Origin: Akkermansia sp.
GTDB lineage: Bacteria; Verrucomicrobiota; Verrucomicrobiia; Verrucomicrobiales; Akkermansiaceae
Direction of reading: 5' to 3'
DNA: 47,154 nucleotides
Assembly (NCBI GenBank): GCA_030536145.1
Contig: JAUNQN010000022.1
Span: forward strand, 1 to 47,154
Below the pieces are notes generated by a model that saw only the letters and a list, made by a program, of their open reading frames with translations, was not told where the DNA came from and searched no databases. Within the stretch, counting starts at the first letter, position 1. Each line of letters begins with the position of its first letter. Both the position numbers and the translations under genes were made by a program. Below, in pieces: positions 39,001-46,548 of this stretch.

Positions 39001-41615
39001 ACCATGTGGTCAAGATTGGCCAGGATGCCGCCGGCAACGTAATCCTCACCGTGAGCGTGGCGGACATTGTGCAGTGGAACAGCTCGGATATGAGCTGGAA
39101 CAACAGCAAGGACTGGGATAAGAACGGCACCAGCGTGGAATACCCCGATACAACCACGAGCGTGGGCTTCCTGGGAGAGGGTACCCCCACCGTGCTGCTG
39201 GATGGTGACAAGACCGTCAAGTCCGTGCTCATTGAATCCGTTTCCCAGAGCTACCAGATAGTGGGACCGGGCACGCTGAGCGCGGAAACCATGACCGTGG
39301 GCGGCGGCAACCACTCCTTGGGCGACGGCAAGACGGAAACGGGCGTGAAGCTCAGCGGTAACCTGCTGGTGGCTGCCCGCGGCGGCTTGGCCGTGGAGAA
39401 GGCCGCCAAGCTGGAGGCGGATACCATCACCATCGACGGTAGCGGCGTGGGCCTGAAAAACTCTGGCCGCATCACCGCCACCCACCTGGATGCCTCCGGT
39501 GCCATGATTGTCAACCTGGGCTCCCTGACGGTGAAGGACGGTATCGTGGGTTCCCTCCAGAGCTCTCAGACGCTGCAGTCCCAAGGCGGTGACCTCACCG
39601 TGCTGGAGGATGGCAAGCTCACCATTGTGAAGGATTCCCGCGTGGGCTACCTGGACAACCGCGGTGCCATCTCCATGACGGGCTCCCAGCTGAACCTGAT
39701 GCAGAGTACCATGAAGGGCGGCGACGTGACCGCCAGCCGCGTGGTCCTGAGCGCCGGTTCCAACGGCTTCGATGCCCTGGTGGCCTACCTGGTGTCCGGC
39801 AACAGCGGCACGCAGTCCACCCTGTTCCTGGGAGACGGCACCAACATCGTGAACCTGGTGGGAGACGGCTCCCTGGTTGCCAAGGACGGCACGGTAGCCA
39901 TCGACAACCCCGGCGATGAGCTCAACGACCTGACCGTGGACACGGAAACCACCCTGCAGTTTGGCGCAACCTCCAACCCGCTCTACAGCGTCGGCAATTT
40001 CCGCGGCGTGGCAGACAGCACGGATGCGCTGCTCCAGACCACCATCCGCGGCACCTTTGACAACAGCGGCGAGCTGGTTTCCAACCGCGCCCTGGTCATG
40101 GCCAACGTGGTGGCCAACGGCGGCGACGTGGCCGCCCCGGCACTCACCCTGGCCGGAGCAGGCAACAGCTTCGGCAATGTGGAGACCTCCTCCATCACCT
40201 TCTCTGCCGCACCGGTGCAGGGCACGCCCCTGATGCAGGTGGAATCCCTGGCCCCGCAGGAGGATGCCGTCAGCATCACCTTTGCCGCAGCCCCCGCCAT
40301 GGCAGATGGGGCCTATGAGATTATCAGCGGCGCCGGAGAGACGGCAGAGAGCTGCACCCTGAGCAACGCCGGCCTTACCGTGCTGCGCCGCTCCCACATG
40401 GATGGCACCCTGTACGCAGAGGATGACAGCCTGTGGCTGGGCCTGACCGTGCTGCCGGACAACCTGTACCCCCATATCAGCGACACGAACGGCTCGGCCG
40501 GTGCCGCCATGGTGAGCAATGCCTTCTTTGAGCTCTCCCCGCAGCTCAACCGCAACGAGTACGGCGACCTGTCCAACGCCCTGGATGCCCTGGACGAGTA
40601 CACGGGCAAGGGGGACACCGGGAAGGCCAGCCGCCTGGCCGCAGCCGTGGCCGGTGCCTCCATCCCCACCCTGGCAGAGGCCCAGAAGGGCGACCTGGAG
40701 CGCCAGCTGCGCGCCATCCGCAACCGCACCACCACCATGGGCCTGAACACCTGCTCCTCACCCAAGGGCCTGCCCTATGTGAACGCCTGGGTGAACGCCG
40801 AGAGCGACTACCGCAAGGTGCGCTCCGACAAGAACCTGCCCGGCTACACGTACAGCTCCTGGGGCGGTACCGCCGGCGTGGACCTGGATGTGGCCGGCAG
40901 CACCACCGTGGGCATGGCTGTGACCGCCATGTTCGGCAAGGTGAAGTCTGACGACGTGGACAACATGAGCGGCAACCTGGACAACATCTACCTGAGCGCC
41001 TTTGCCCGCTATTCCCGCCGTGCCTGGGTGCACACCCTGGTGGCCACCGTGGGCTTTGCGGACGTGGACTACAAGCGCAGCGTGGAAGGCCTGTACGGCG
41101 TGAAGGGTGACACCACCGGCACCTCCTTCGGCCTTATGTACGAGGCTGGCTACACCATCGCCATGAACGAGGACGCCACCGCCTGCATCCAGCCCATCGT
41201 GAACCTGAGCTACATGCACACTGAGCTGGACGGCTTCTCCGAGAGCGGCAGCGATGCCGCCCTGAAGTCCGGCAGCATGGACAGCAACAACTTCACCCTG
41301 GCCGCCGGTGCCCGCGTGCAGAGCACCTTCGGTGCCAACGTGTACAACCGCACCTCCCTCTTTGAGGGGCGCGCCCTGGTGAAGGGCTATTTCGGTGACC
41401 GCGACACCACCGCCGGTGTAAGCCTCACCAGCCTGGATTCCGCCCGCGGCAGCGTCAAGTCTTCCGAGACGGGCTCCATCGGCCTGGAAGTGGGCGCAGG
41501 CCTCTACATCCCCGTGGGCCTGGAGGGCGGCACCCTGTTTGTGGACGGCTCCGGCGAGCTCCGCCAGAACAACATCAACCTCAACGCCACCTTCGGTTAC
41601 AGGCTCAACTTCTAA
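36027..41615 (+). CDS. Giant autotransporter with N-terminal IdeS/Mac-like cysteine protease domain
   Basis: 1862 residues. The signal peptide ends at PVASA (25). Residues about 40-340 look like an IdeS/Mac (C66) papain-fold protease: Cys103 in DANTCWYNTSANMLAYW, His268 in GGHAVTCWGYE, then GNVNCVYLTNSDDG, where N290 and D292 fall at the spacing of the IdeS Asp pair. Cys-to-His spacing is 165, against 168 in IdeS. Residues about 365-1560 are autotransporter-type beta-helix passenger with many short G/T/V-rich repeats. From about 1575 an autotransporter barrel (WVNAESDYRKV, GYTYSSWGGTAGVDLD) ends NATFGYRLNF. The likely role is a surface protease; the target is unknown. Confidence 0.85.
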   Translation: MKLHLPNLLRAALLACMAAFPVASAATLIADGVDYNNLTSSTRFFDNGKGYYYVAGWQPWRGAGELFNQFHNFSFMGDWASYMGENAMTVTAFAPLRDDANTCWYNTSANMLAYWESYYGIFYEGDRTLPYGYTYDKQYLTQLGGTQSLKIDKLFYDTWTNEGGDFMMMSAWYLNGSHVWAEMGDEGFSELRDYTSKGGYFSKWFPTYQSTFTVYQNVDGDHQMQDMKALTTVLEEAFGTVKNSDGTLSHTATGQIVYFGINAPVGGHAVTCWGYETGADGNVNCVYLTNSDDGIYSLFKVYLKMNEGEIYLYKDAACTQYWDYAGANWYVDELEYIPTPDSLKNMYKAYSENELAWSGTAANWSNTPATPIDVALPDASSGWQVQVSGKNYAANFDAGRSISFTDAAAGSKYAGNVNIGSDVQAKSVAVNAGSVAYKFTGNGHTVTADSLVKSGTATATMSNVRLAAAELTVTGGKLSMESGSSVAGSTVQVQGGTLAMAGGSLQASSSVQVTGGQLYFSAPTQATTPTLTIGSAGSLGFLVDNGALSTPVLSLTGSLTLQGVVAVNFENVQSSQVSVGSPYRLVSSTQSISVTNLGNVVVSSTSVPNLDSFESYLERSEDGKSLYLVFSAGTKVYWAGGTSGTWNTASENKVWASAQGGTADRGYDGDYLSACFVGGNGTISISSGVKATEWLLSNANYSFTGAANLTVSKRITVENGSTLTMDAAPGAASATLKVDSSSNVTVNGAGDLVLWGLDNSGSVTVASAGMKVSSAISNGGTVSVGTGLTLGGGTANSFGKLTVGGAVSYDGGAGSLSVGDGSKMGSVNGGALTITGGSATITGDSTLQTLRGQGNLTVNDGLTLTDETSYGAALTVGKTLTLGANATMGSVTAGTVDVAAGMTLTVTGTLDAATLVVNSMDTADSPQYFAADMVNNATDFSLSDSVLATLRGFDLVSGETLCLLRNTGATPFTMDHLTVNKTTRVDLQDGANHVVKIGQDAAGNVILTVSVADIVQWNSSDMSWNNSKDWDKNGTSVEYPDTTTSVGFLGEGTPTVLLDGDKTVKSVLIESVSQSYQIVGPGTLSAETMTVGGGNHSLGDGKTETGVKLSGNLLVAARGGLAVEKAAKLEADTITIDGSGVGLKNSGRITATHLDASGAMIVNLGSLTVKDGIVGSLQSSQTLQSQGGDLTVLEDGKLTIVKDSRVGYLDNRGAISMTGSQLNLMQSTMKGGDVTASRVVLSAGSNGFDALVAYLVSGNSGTQSTLFLGDGTNIVNLVGDGSLVAKDGTVAIDNPGDELNDLTVDTETTLQFGATSNPLYSVGNFRGVADSTDALLQTTIRGTFDNSGELVSNRALVMANVVANGGDVAAPALTLAGAGNSFGNVETSSITFSAAPVQGTPLMQVESLAPQEDAVSITFAAAPAMADGAYEIISGAGETAESCTLSNAGLTVLRRSHMDGTLYAEDDSLWLGLTVLPDNLYPHISDTNGSAGAAMVSNAFFELSPQLNRNEYGDLSNALDALDEYTGKGDTGKASRLAAAVAGASIPTLAEAQKGDLERQLRAIRNRTTTMGLNTCSSPKGLPYVNAWVNAESDYRKVRSDKNLPGYTYSSWGGTAGVDLDVAGSTTVGMAVTAMFGKVKSDDVDNMSGNLDNIYLSAFARYSRRAWVHTLVATVGFADVDYKRSVEGLYGVKGDTTGTSFGLMYEAGYTIAMNEDATACIQPIVNLSYMHTELDGFSESGSDAALKSGSMDSNNFTLAAGARVQSTFGANVYNRTSLFEGRALVKGYFGDRDTTAGVSLTSLDSARGSVKSSETGSIGLEVGAGLYIPVGLEGGTLFVDGSGELRQNNINLNATFGYRLNF

Positions 41616-41640
41616 TGCCTGTTCCCGCAGGGCAGGAAAC

Positions 41641-41674
41641 AAAGCCCCGGTGCCGTATCGGCACCGGGGCTTTT
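41641..41674. terminator. Bidirectional terminator between autotransporter and 41699 gene
   Basis: A 14-bp perfect stem (AAGCCCCGGTGCCG/CGGCACCGGGGCTT) with a TAT loop has A and T runs on both sides. It serves the two converging genes. Confidence 0.88.
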
Positions 41675-41698
41675 CTGCCCATTCAAGGAGGGCTCAAG

Positions 41699-42550
41699 TT
41701 ACTTCACGCGGAAATACACGGGCAGCACGCGCAACTGTACCTTGTCCGCGCTGTCACGGAACGTGCCCTTGTACATGGCGGCAATATGGTAGAATTCACC
41801 GCCCGGGGTGGCCATCACGCCCATAAAGCAGGCATCCGCATCCTTGCCGAACACGGCCCGCAGGTAGTCGCAGATGACCTTTCGGGTGGTTTCCTCGTCC
41901 GTGTCCTTGCCCAGGTAGGGGAGCAGGGTGATGGCATCCTCCTCGGAGCTGCCGCGCCCGCCGCCGTACACGGCCTTGTCCACGGCATCATGCTTGGCCT
42001 GCAGGGCAGCCAGCCAGGCCTCCTGCTCGCGTTTCAGGTCTGCAGAGGCTTCTTCCATGTCAGGCAGGCAGAGCATGCCTTCCATCGCCTCGTTCTCCGC
42101 CAGCATGATATCCGTGATGGGGGTGCGGCGGATGTAGAGCTGGTAGACCAAGGCGGGGGCAAAGGAGATGTCCGGGTCGTCTGTGCGGCTTTCGCACTGC
42201 CACCAGGCCTCTGCCACGGCTTTGAGGGCGCTGCGCATGGCCTGCACATCTGCTTCCGTGGGTTTCGGCGCATCCTCCGCCACCAGCTTGTCCGTGGCAT
42301 CGAACGCCGCTGCCAGGGCCTCTGCCGCCTGGTCGGTATCCTCCAGCTTCTGCACGGCATCCAGCGCCGCGGCAGCCTGCCGCAGCAGCTTGGCGCAGGC
42401 CGCAATTTGCGGTGTCTCCGCCTCCGGGGCAGGCTGGTCTGCCGTTGTCTCCGGGGCAGGGGCTGCCGTATCACCGGGCTGCGCGTATGCACCCAGGGCC
42501 GCCAGCGCGGTGGCCATGCCTATCAGTGTATTTCTGTATGTGGTATTCAT
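41699..42550 (-). CDS. Secreted hypothetical protein, helical
   Basis: 283 residues. A signal peptide (TALAALGAYA) and a Pro/Glu/Thr linker are followed by a mainly helical body (ACAKLLRQAAAALDAVQKL, EAMRSALKAVAEAWWQ-like, KREQEAWLAALQAKHDAVDKAV) and a short beta end (YHIAAMYKGTFRDSADKVQLRVLPVYFRVK). I do not recognise the family. It converges on the autotransporter and shares its terminator. Confidence 0.7.
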   Translation of the reverse strand: MNTTYRNTLIGMATALAALGAYAQPGDTAAPAPETTADQPAPEAETPQIAACAKLLRQAAAALDAVQKLEDTDQAAEALAAAFDATDKLVAEDAPKPTEADVQAMRSALKAVAEAWWQCESRTDDPDISFAPALVYQLYIRRTPITDIMLAENEAMEGMLCLPDMEEASADLKREQEAWLAALQAKHDAVDKAVYGGGRGSSEEDAITLLPYLGKDTDEETTRKVICDYLRAVFGKDADACFMGVMATPGGEFYHIAAMYKGTFRDSADKVQLRVLPVYFRVK

Positions 42551-42604
42551 GGTGTTCTATACCCTTGTAATACGCCTTCCGCAGAAATGCCTGCGGGAAA
42601 ATGA

Positions 42605-42636
42605 AAAAAAGCACCGGCGTAGGCCGGTGCTTTTTC
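42605..42636 (-). terminator. Terminator after ilvN
   Basis: An 8-bp GC stem (GCACCGGC/GCCGGTGC) with a GTAG loop is flanked by A7 and T5, so it can act in both directions. It lies 18 bp past the ilvN stop. Confidence 0.85.
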
Positions 42637-42653
42637 GGGAAGGGGGGGGGGAA

Positions 42654-43151
42654 TCAGGCCTTGGGCTTGATGACGGCAATCTTGCCGGAGCGGGTGAGCA
42701 TTTCCACGTTGTAGTCGGACATGAGGTCCAGGAAACGGCTGATGCGGGAAACACCGCCCGTGCACTCGATGGTGAGCGTGTCGCGCGTGGCATCCAGCAC
42801 CTTGGCGTCGAAAATGCTGCACAGGTCCATAATCTTGTGCATTTCCTCATCCTTGGCCAGGCGCACGCGCATGAGCACCACCTCTCGGTACACGGTGGGA
42901 GCCTGGCGGAAATCGATGACCTCCACCACGTTGATGAGCTTGGAGAGGGCCTTGATGATGACCTCCAGCTTCTCGTTGTCCTCCTTCACCTCAATGCTCA
43001 TGCGGGAGAAGCGGGGGTCCTCGCACGGGGCCACGTTCAGGGCCTGGATGTTGTAACTGCGGCCGGAGAACAGGCCCGCCACGCGGGAAAGTACGCCGAA
43101 CTTGTTCTCCACCAGGACGGAAATGGTATGTGTGGGTGTATTAGAGGTCAT
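42654..43151 (-). CDS. ilvN: Acetolactate synthase small (regulatory) subunit
   Basis: 165 residues. An N-terminal ACT domain (HTISVLVENKFGVLSRVAGLFSGRSYNIQAL, about 8-38, the valine-binding signature) and the C-terminal IlvN domain (REVVLMRVRL, FDAKVLDATRDTLTIECTG). It activates and gives valine feedback inhibition to the catalytic subunit IlvB, which is not adjacent; bacteria often encode ilvBN together, so this separation is notable. The start at MTSNTPTH is chosen over a 7-residue longer frame. LeuA, also branched-chain synthesis, is at 33682. Confidence 0.92.
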   Translation of the reverse strand: MTSNTPTHTISVLVENKFGVLSRVAGLFSGRSYNIQALNVAPCEDPRFSRMSIEVKEDNEKLEVIIKALSKLINVVEVIDFRQAPTVYREVVLMRVRLAKDEEMHKIMDLCSIFDAKVLDATRDTLTIECTGGVSRISRFLDLMSDYNVEMLTRSGKIAVIKPKA

Positions 43152-43199
43152 GAGATGAATCAGGTACGGCATGCAGGATACCGCAAGGAGCGCCGTACG

Positions 43200-44186
43200 T
43201 CAAGCCCCTTGTGCGTTAGGCTGCGTTTCTGTGGCTTCTGCCGGGGTGGCGGGGGCAGGGGCGGCGGGTTCTGCGGGGGCCGCCTCCGGGGAGAGGGCGC
43301 GCAGCTTCTCACCCCATTCCGGGGATACGTCCGATATCATGTCCAGCATGGCGGGCTGCCACGGCGCCATGAACACGGAGGTGAGCTGCACGCAGCAGAA
43401 CAGCACCAGCACGGCCAGCAGGCCGCGCGTGGCAGGTACCGGGCGCTCCTGCACCGGCAGGGTGGAGCTGTGGGCATCCCACGCCGTGATGCCGCGTGAG
43501 CGCAGCTGCCAGCGGGAGATGAGCATGGCCAGCACCGGCAGCAGGGAGAACATCATCCCCAGCCCCATCACGAACATGAACATGGTGCGCCCCGCCGCGC
43601 GGCGGAAGGTCAAGGTGCCCGCCGTGCCCGGCTCCAGGTGCCGCACGCAGATGCCGAACATGTGCTTGCCGGGTGTGGTGCCCAGGGTGCAGAGCAGCAG
43701 CGGCTCCAGCACCAGCATGCCCAGCCAGAACAGCGGGCCGCTGGGCAGCAGGAGCTGGTTGAACGGCAGCTTGAGCAGGTAGATGCCCAGGAACACCAGC
43801 GTGGTGTACAGCCCCATATCCACCAGGCGCGCCAGCAGGCGCACATGCGGGCGCGGCAGGTACAGGCGCATGGCCCCCTGCGGTATGTCCGCCTCCGTGG
43901 GCGGGGTGGCCGCATGCTCTGCGGCCGCAGCGGGTGCGGGAGTGTCGTCCTCGTCCAGCTCCGGCAGCGGGTCTTTCGGGTCGTAGGTGATGTGCTTGCC
44001 CGTGCGCTCCGCCAGGAAATCCGTGAGCGCGGGCAGGTCACGCAGCGGCTGCCAGCCGGTGGCACCCGCGTGCCAGCCCAGGGTCTCGTCCTTGGAAAGC
44101 TCCCCGCGGCGCACCATGGATATCATGTCCGGCACCGTTACCGGGCCGCGCCGCTTTTTGTCCTTGTCTATCCAGTATATCTCCAT
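43200..44186 (-). CDS. GYF-like plus RDD membrane protein
   Basis: 328 residues. An N-terminal GYF_2/DUF4339-type domain (about 1-58, MEIYWIDKDKKRRGPVTV with GWHAGATGWQPL) is followed by an acidic/Ala linker. The RDD membrane domain (about 112-280) has RLLARLVDMGLYTTLVFLG and GTTPGKHMFGICV. A final helix and a Pro/Ala tail (about 290-328) follow. RDD proteins are small membrane proteins, some linked to ion or small-molecule transport. It follows the LolC/E-like gene by 10 bp, so it is probably cotranscribed. Confidence 0.8.
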   Translation of the reverse strand: MEIYWIDKDKKRRGPVTVPDMISMVRRGELSKDETLGWHAGATGWQPLRDLPALTDFLAERTGKHITYDPKDPLPELDEDDTPAPAAAAEHAATPPTEADIPQGAMRLYLPRPHVRLLARLVDMGLYTTLVFLGIYLLKLPFNQLLLPSGPLFWLGMLVLEPLLLCTLGTTPGKHMFGICVRHLEPGTAGTLTFRRAAGRTMFMFVMGLGMMFSLLPVLAMLISRWQLRSRGITAWDAHSSTLPVQERPVPATRGLLAVLVLFCCVQLTSVFMAPWQPAMLDMISDVSPEWGEKLRALSPEAAPAEPAAPAPATPAEATETQPNAQGA

Positions 44187-44196
44187 GGGGACGGTA

Positions 44197-45852
44197 TCAG
44201 TTGCTGCGCAGGGCCTGGGCGGGGTCCTGGCGGGCCACGATGAAGGCCGGGACCACGGAGGCCGCGGTGACCATCAGGAATGCCTTGAACGCCTGCCAGG
44301 CGAAGGTGGCGGGATCATACACGGCGGGCAGGTTGATGCCGTGCGCCTTCATGGGGAAGGGGTCCAGGCCGATGCCGGCTAGGGCAGCCTGGATTTCCAG
44401 GCGGTAGTACAGCACCACAATGGCCATCACCACGCCCAGGATGGCCCCCATGAAACCGATGATGAGCCCCTGCCAGGTGAAAATGCCCATAATCTTGCCC
44501 GGGGTGGCGCCCAGGGCCTGCAGCACGGCAATCTCACGCTTGCGCTGCATGGACATGGTGAACATCACCGCCATGATGCAGAAACTGGCGATGAGGGAGA
44601 TGACGGAAAGCACGAAGCTCATCATCACGCGCTCGTTGGCAATGAGCTTGTGGAACTCCTCGAACCGGCGGGTCCAGGGGGTAATGCCCCAGCGCAGGCC
44701 CATGGGGGCCTCTGCCGTGGGCTCCGTGGGGGCGGGCAGGGCGGCCTCCAGCAGGCGGTCCACCTCCTCCGTGTCGTTGGCATCCGCCACGCGCACGCAC
44801 AGGCCCTGTACGATGCTCTTGCCGCCCTCTGAAACGCCCATCATGTCCTGGGCAATCTGCAGGGGCAGGTAGATGTTCGGGCCGCCGATGTTCTCCGGGG
44901 CCTGGTAGATGCCGATGATGGAGAGGTCCACGGGCATCACCATCTCGTTGATGCTCTTCACGGCTTTGCCGTCCTCCTTGTCGCGGTCCAGCGCGGCCAG
45001 GGCGGCGGCGGTGTCCTTCCATTTCTGCTGCTCCTCCTGCGTGTAGGGCTTGCCCTCTGCATGGCCCTGCAGCAGCTCAAAGAAGGTGTTCAGCGCATCC
45101 CGCTCCCCCAGGCGCAGGCGGTTGTCCTGGAAATTGAACAGGATGGAGAGCAGGTGCTCCGCCTTGGCCTTGTCCACCGTGCAGGCACCGTCCCCGGCCT
45201 CTGCGGCACCGTCGAAGAAGGTATTGACGCCCTCGCAGAACTCCTTGTTCTCATGCGTGGCCAGCGGGTTCTGGATCATGGTCCAGATTTCCGCAATCTC
45301 ATCCATGTTGCCCACGGGGGTAAGGTGCAGGGTATCTCCCACGCCCAGGCCCAGCGCCTGCGCCGTGGTGTAGGAAAGCACGCACTCCTGGTCCAGGCCC
45401 TCGCCAAAGTCGAACGTGCCCTCCTTCAGCATGGTCTGCAGCGGTTGCAGGTGGGAATCGTTGTGCGGCTCCACGGAGTTGAAGCGCACGGTCATGCGCC
45501 CGGTGGCCGTCTGGGCTATGGCCTCGTTCTCCAGCTGCGGGTACACGCTCACCACGCCGGGTATCTGGGAAATCTTCTCCTGCAGCGCATGCCAGTCATG
45601 CTCCGTGTCGGATATGGAAAGCCGCTGGAACCCGTCGTTCATGTCCAGCACATAGTGTGGGGCAAAAGCCAGCACCTTCTCACCCATCTCCTTCTGCAGG
45701 CCCTCCATCACGGAGAGCACCACTATCAGCACCATCACGCCCAGGGCCACGCCCACCAGGCATATCAGGGTGATGATGGAGAACATGCTCCGCAGCGGGT
45801 TCAGGTATCTCACCGCCAGCATCAGGCTCAAGTTGCGTCTCAGTATCTTCAT
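44197..45852 (-). CDS. LolC/LolE-family lipoprotein-release permease with enlarged periplasmic region
   Basis: 551 residues. An N-terminal helix (SIITLICLVGVALGVMVLIVVLSVMEG, about 24-50) leads to a periplasmic MacB_PCD-like domain (about 55-400, VSVYPQLENEAIAQT), then three FtsX-type helices (about 420-535) with IAVLQALGATPGKIMGIF, the coupling-helix region contacting the LolD ATPase. Typical LolC/E are about 400 residues; the extra 150 lie in the periplasmic part, including a Glu/Lys-rich helix. No lolD is nearby. The start at MKILRRN is chosen since the longer frame runs into the -10 box. Confidence 0.82.
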   Translation of the reverse strand: MKILRRNLSLMLAVRYLNPLRSMFSIITLICLVGVALGVMVLIVVLSVMEGLQKEMGEKVLAFAPHYVLDMNDGFQRLSISDTEHDWHALQEKISQIPGVVSVYPQLENEAIAQTATGRMTVRFNSVEPHNDSHLQPLQTMLKEGTFDFGEGLDQECVLSYTTAQALGLGVGDTLHLTPVGNMDEIAEIWTMIQNPLATHENKEFCEGVNTFFDGAAEAGDGACTVDKAKAEHLLSILFNFQDNRLRLGERDALNTFFELLQGHAEGKPYTQEEQQKWKDTAAALAALDRDKEDGKAVKSINEMVMPVDLSIIGIYQAPENIGGPNIYLPLQIAQDMMGVSEGGKSIVQGLCVRVADANDTEEVDRLLEAALPAPTEPTAEAPMGLRWGITPWTRRFEEFHKLIANERVMMSFVLSVISLIASFCIMAVMFTMSMQRKREIAVLQALGATPGKIMGIFTWQGLIIGFMGAILGVVMAIVVLYYRLEIQAALAGIGLDPFPMKAHGINLPAVYDPATFAWQAFKAFLMVTAASVVPAFIVARQDPAQALRSN

Positions 45853-45864
45853 GCGTGCGTGGGG

Positions 45865-45893
45865 AGTATCCCCCATATTCCCCCGCCGCGCAA
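45865..45893 (-). promoter_or_regulatory. Promoter of the LolC/E-like gene
   Basis: Minus strand TTGCGC (45893-45888), 17-bp spacer, GATACT (45870-45865). The predicted leader is about 6 nt. Confidence 0.5.
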
Positions 45894-45946
45894 GCATAAA
45901 TGCTGGCATGCCGCGCGCTTTCTGCCGCGCAGTACGGAGTTTAGCC

Positions 45947-45974
45947 TTGCATGTGCCCGTTTTTCTGCCATAAT
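45947..45974 (+). promoter_or_regulatory. sufT promoter
   Basis: TTGCAT (45947-45952), 16-bp spacer, CATAAT (45969-45974). The leader is about 15 nt with no clear SD. Confidence 0.55.
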
Positions 45975-45995
45975 TCCTACCCGCACTTTCAGGCT

Positions 45996-46535
45996 ATGCT
46001 GAACCAGGAAATCATCATCGAGGCAGAGACCGCCGCCATCCAGATTCCCGGGGGGAACGCCGTTATCCTCCCGGAGGGCTCCCGCATCTACATCACCCAG
46101 AGCCTCGGCAACTCCATCACCGCCGCCACGGATATCGGCCTTGTCCGCATCTCCCGCGAGGAAGCCGCCCGCGCCGCCATCATCCCCCCGGAGGAGGCCA
46201 AGCCGGAGGCAGACGAGAACCTGACCCTGGAGGAACGGGTATGGAACGTCCTCCGCAACATCTATGACCCGGAGATTCCCGTGGACATCGTGAACCTGGG
46301 CCTGGTGTACGGCGTGGAGGTCATCCCCCAGAAGGAGGGCGGCGCCCAGGTGAACGTGCAGATGACGCTTACCGCCCCCGGCTGCGGCATGGGGCCCCAT
46401 ATCATGGCAGAGGCGGAGATGAACATCACCGCGCTGGACGGTGTCAAGAACGTGGACGTGGAGTTTGTGTGGGACCCGCCGTGGAACCAGGACATGATGT
46501 CCGAGGAGGCCCGCATGCAGCTCGGCTACATCTGA
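45996..46535 (+). CDS. sufT: SufT-type iron-sulfur assembly protein (MIP18/DUF59)
   Basis: 179 residues. The N-terminal extension (about 1-70) has LPEGSRIYITQSLGNSITAAT, typical of the SufT group. The MIP18 domain (about 75-170) has VWNVLRNIYDPEIPVDIVNLGLVYGV, VNVQMTLTAPGCGMGP (conserved Cys) and VDVEFVWDPPWNQDMMSE. It helps mature Fe-S proteins. No other suf genes are in view. A 15-residue longer frame is rejected because it starts inside the promoter spacer. Confidence 0.88.
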   Translation: MLNQEIIIEAETAAIQIPGGNAVILPEGSRIYITQSLGNSITAATDIGLVRISREEAARAAIIPPEEAKPEADENLTLEERVWNVLRNIYDPEIPVDIVNLGLVYGVEVIPQKEGGAQVNVQMTLTAPGCGMGPHIMAEAEMNITALDGVKNVDVEFVWDPPWNQDMMSEEARMQLGYI

Positions 46536-46548
46536 TTTTTCCACCCTT

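Noticed and set aside
35805..40475. 1556-codon minus-strand frame
   Set aside because: Antisense to the autotransporter; a byproduct of repetitive GC-rich codons (His/Gly/Ala/Val) without any domain.
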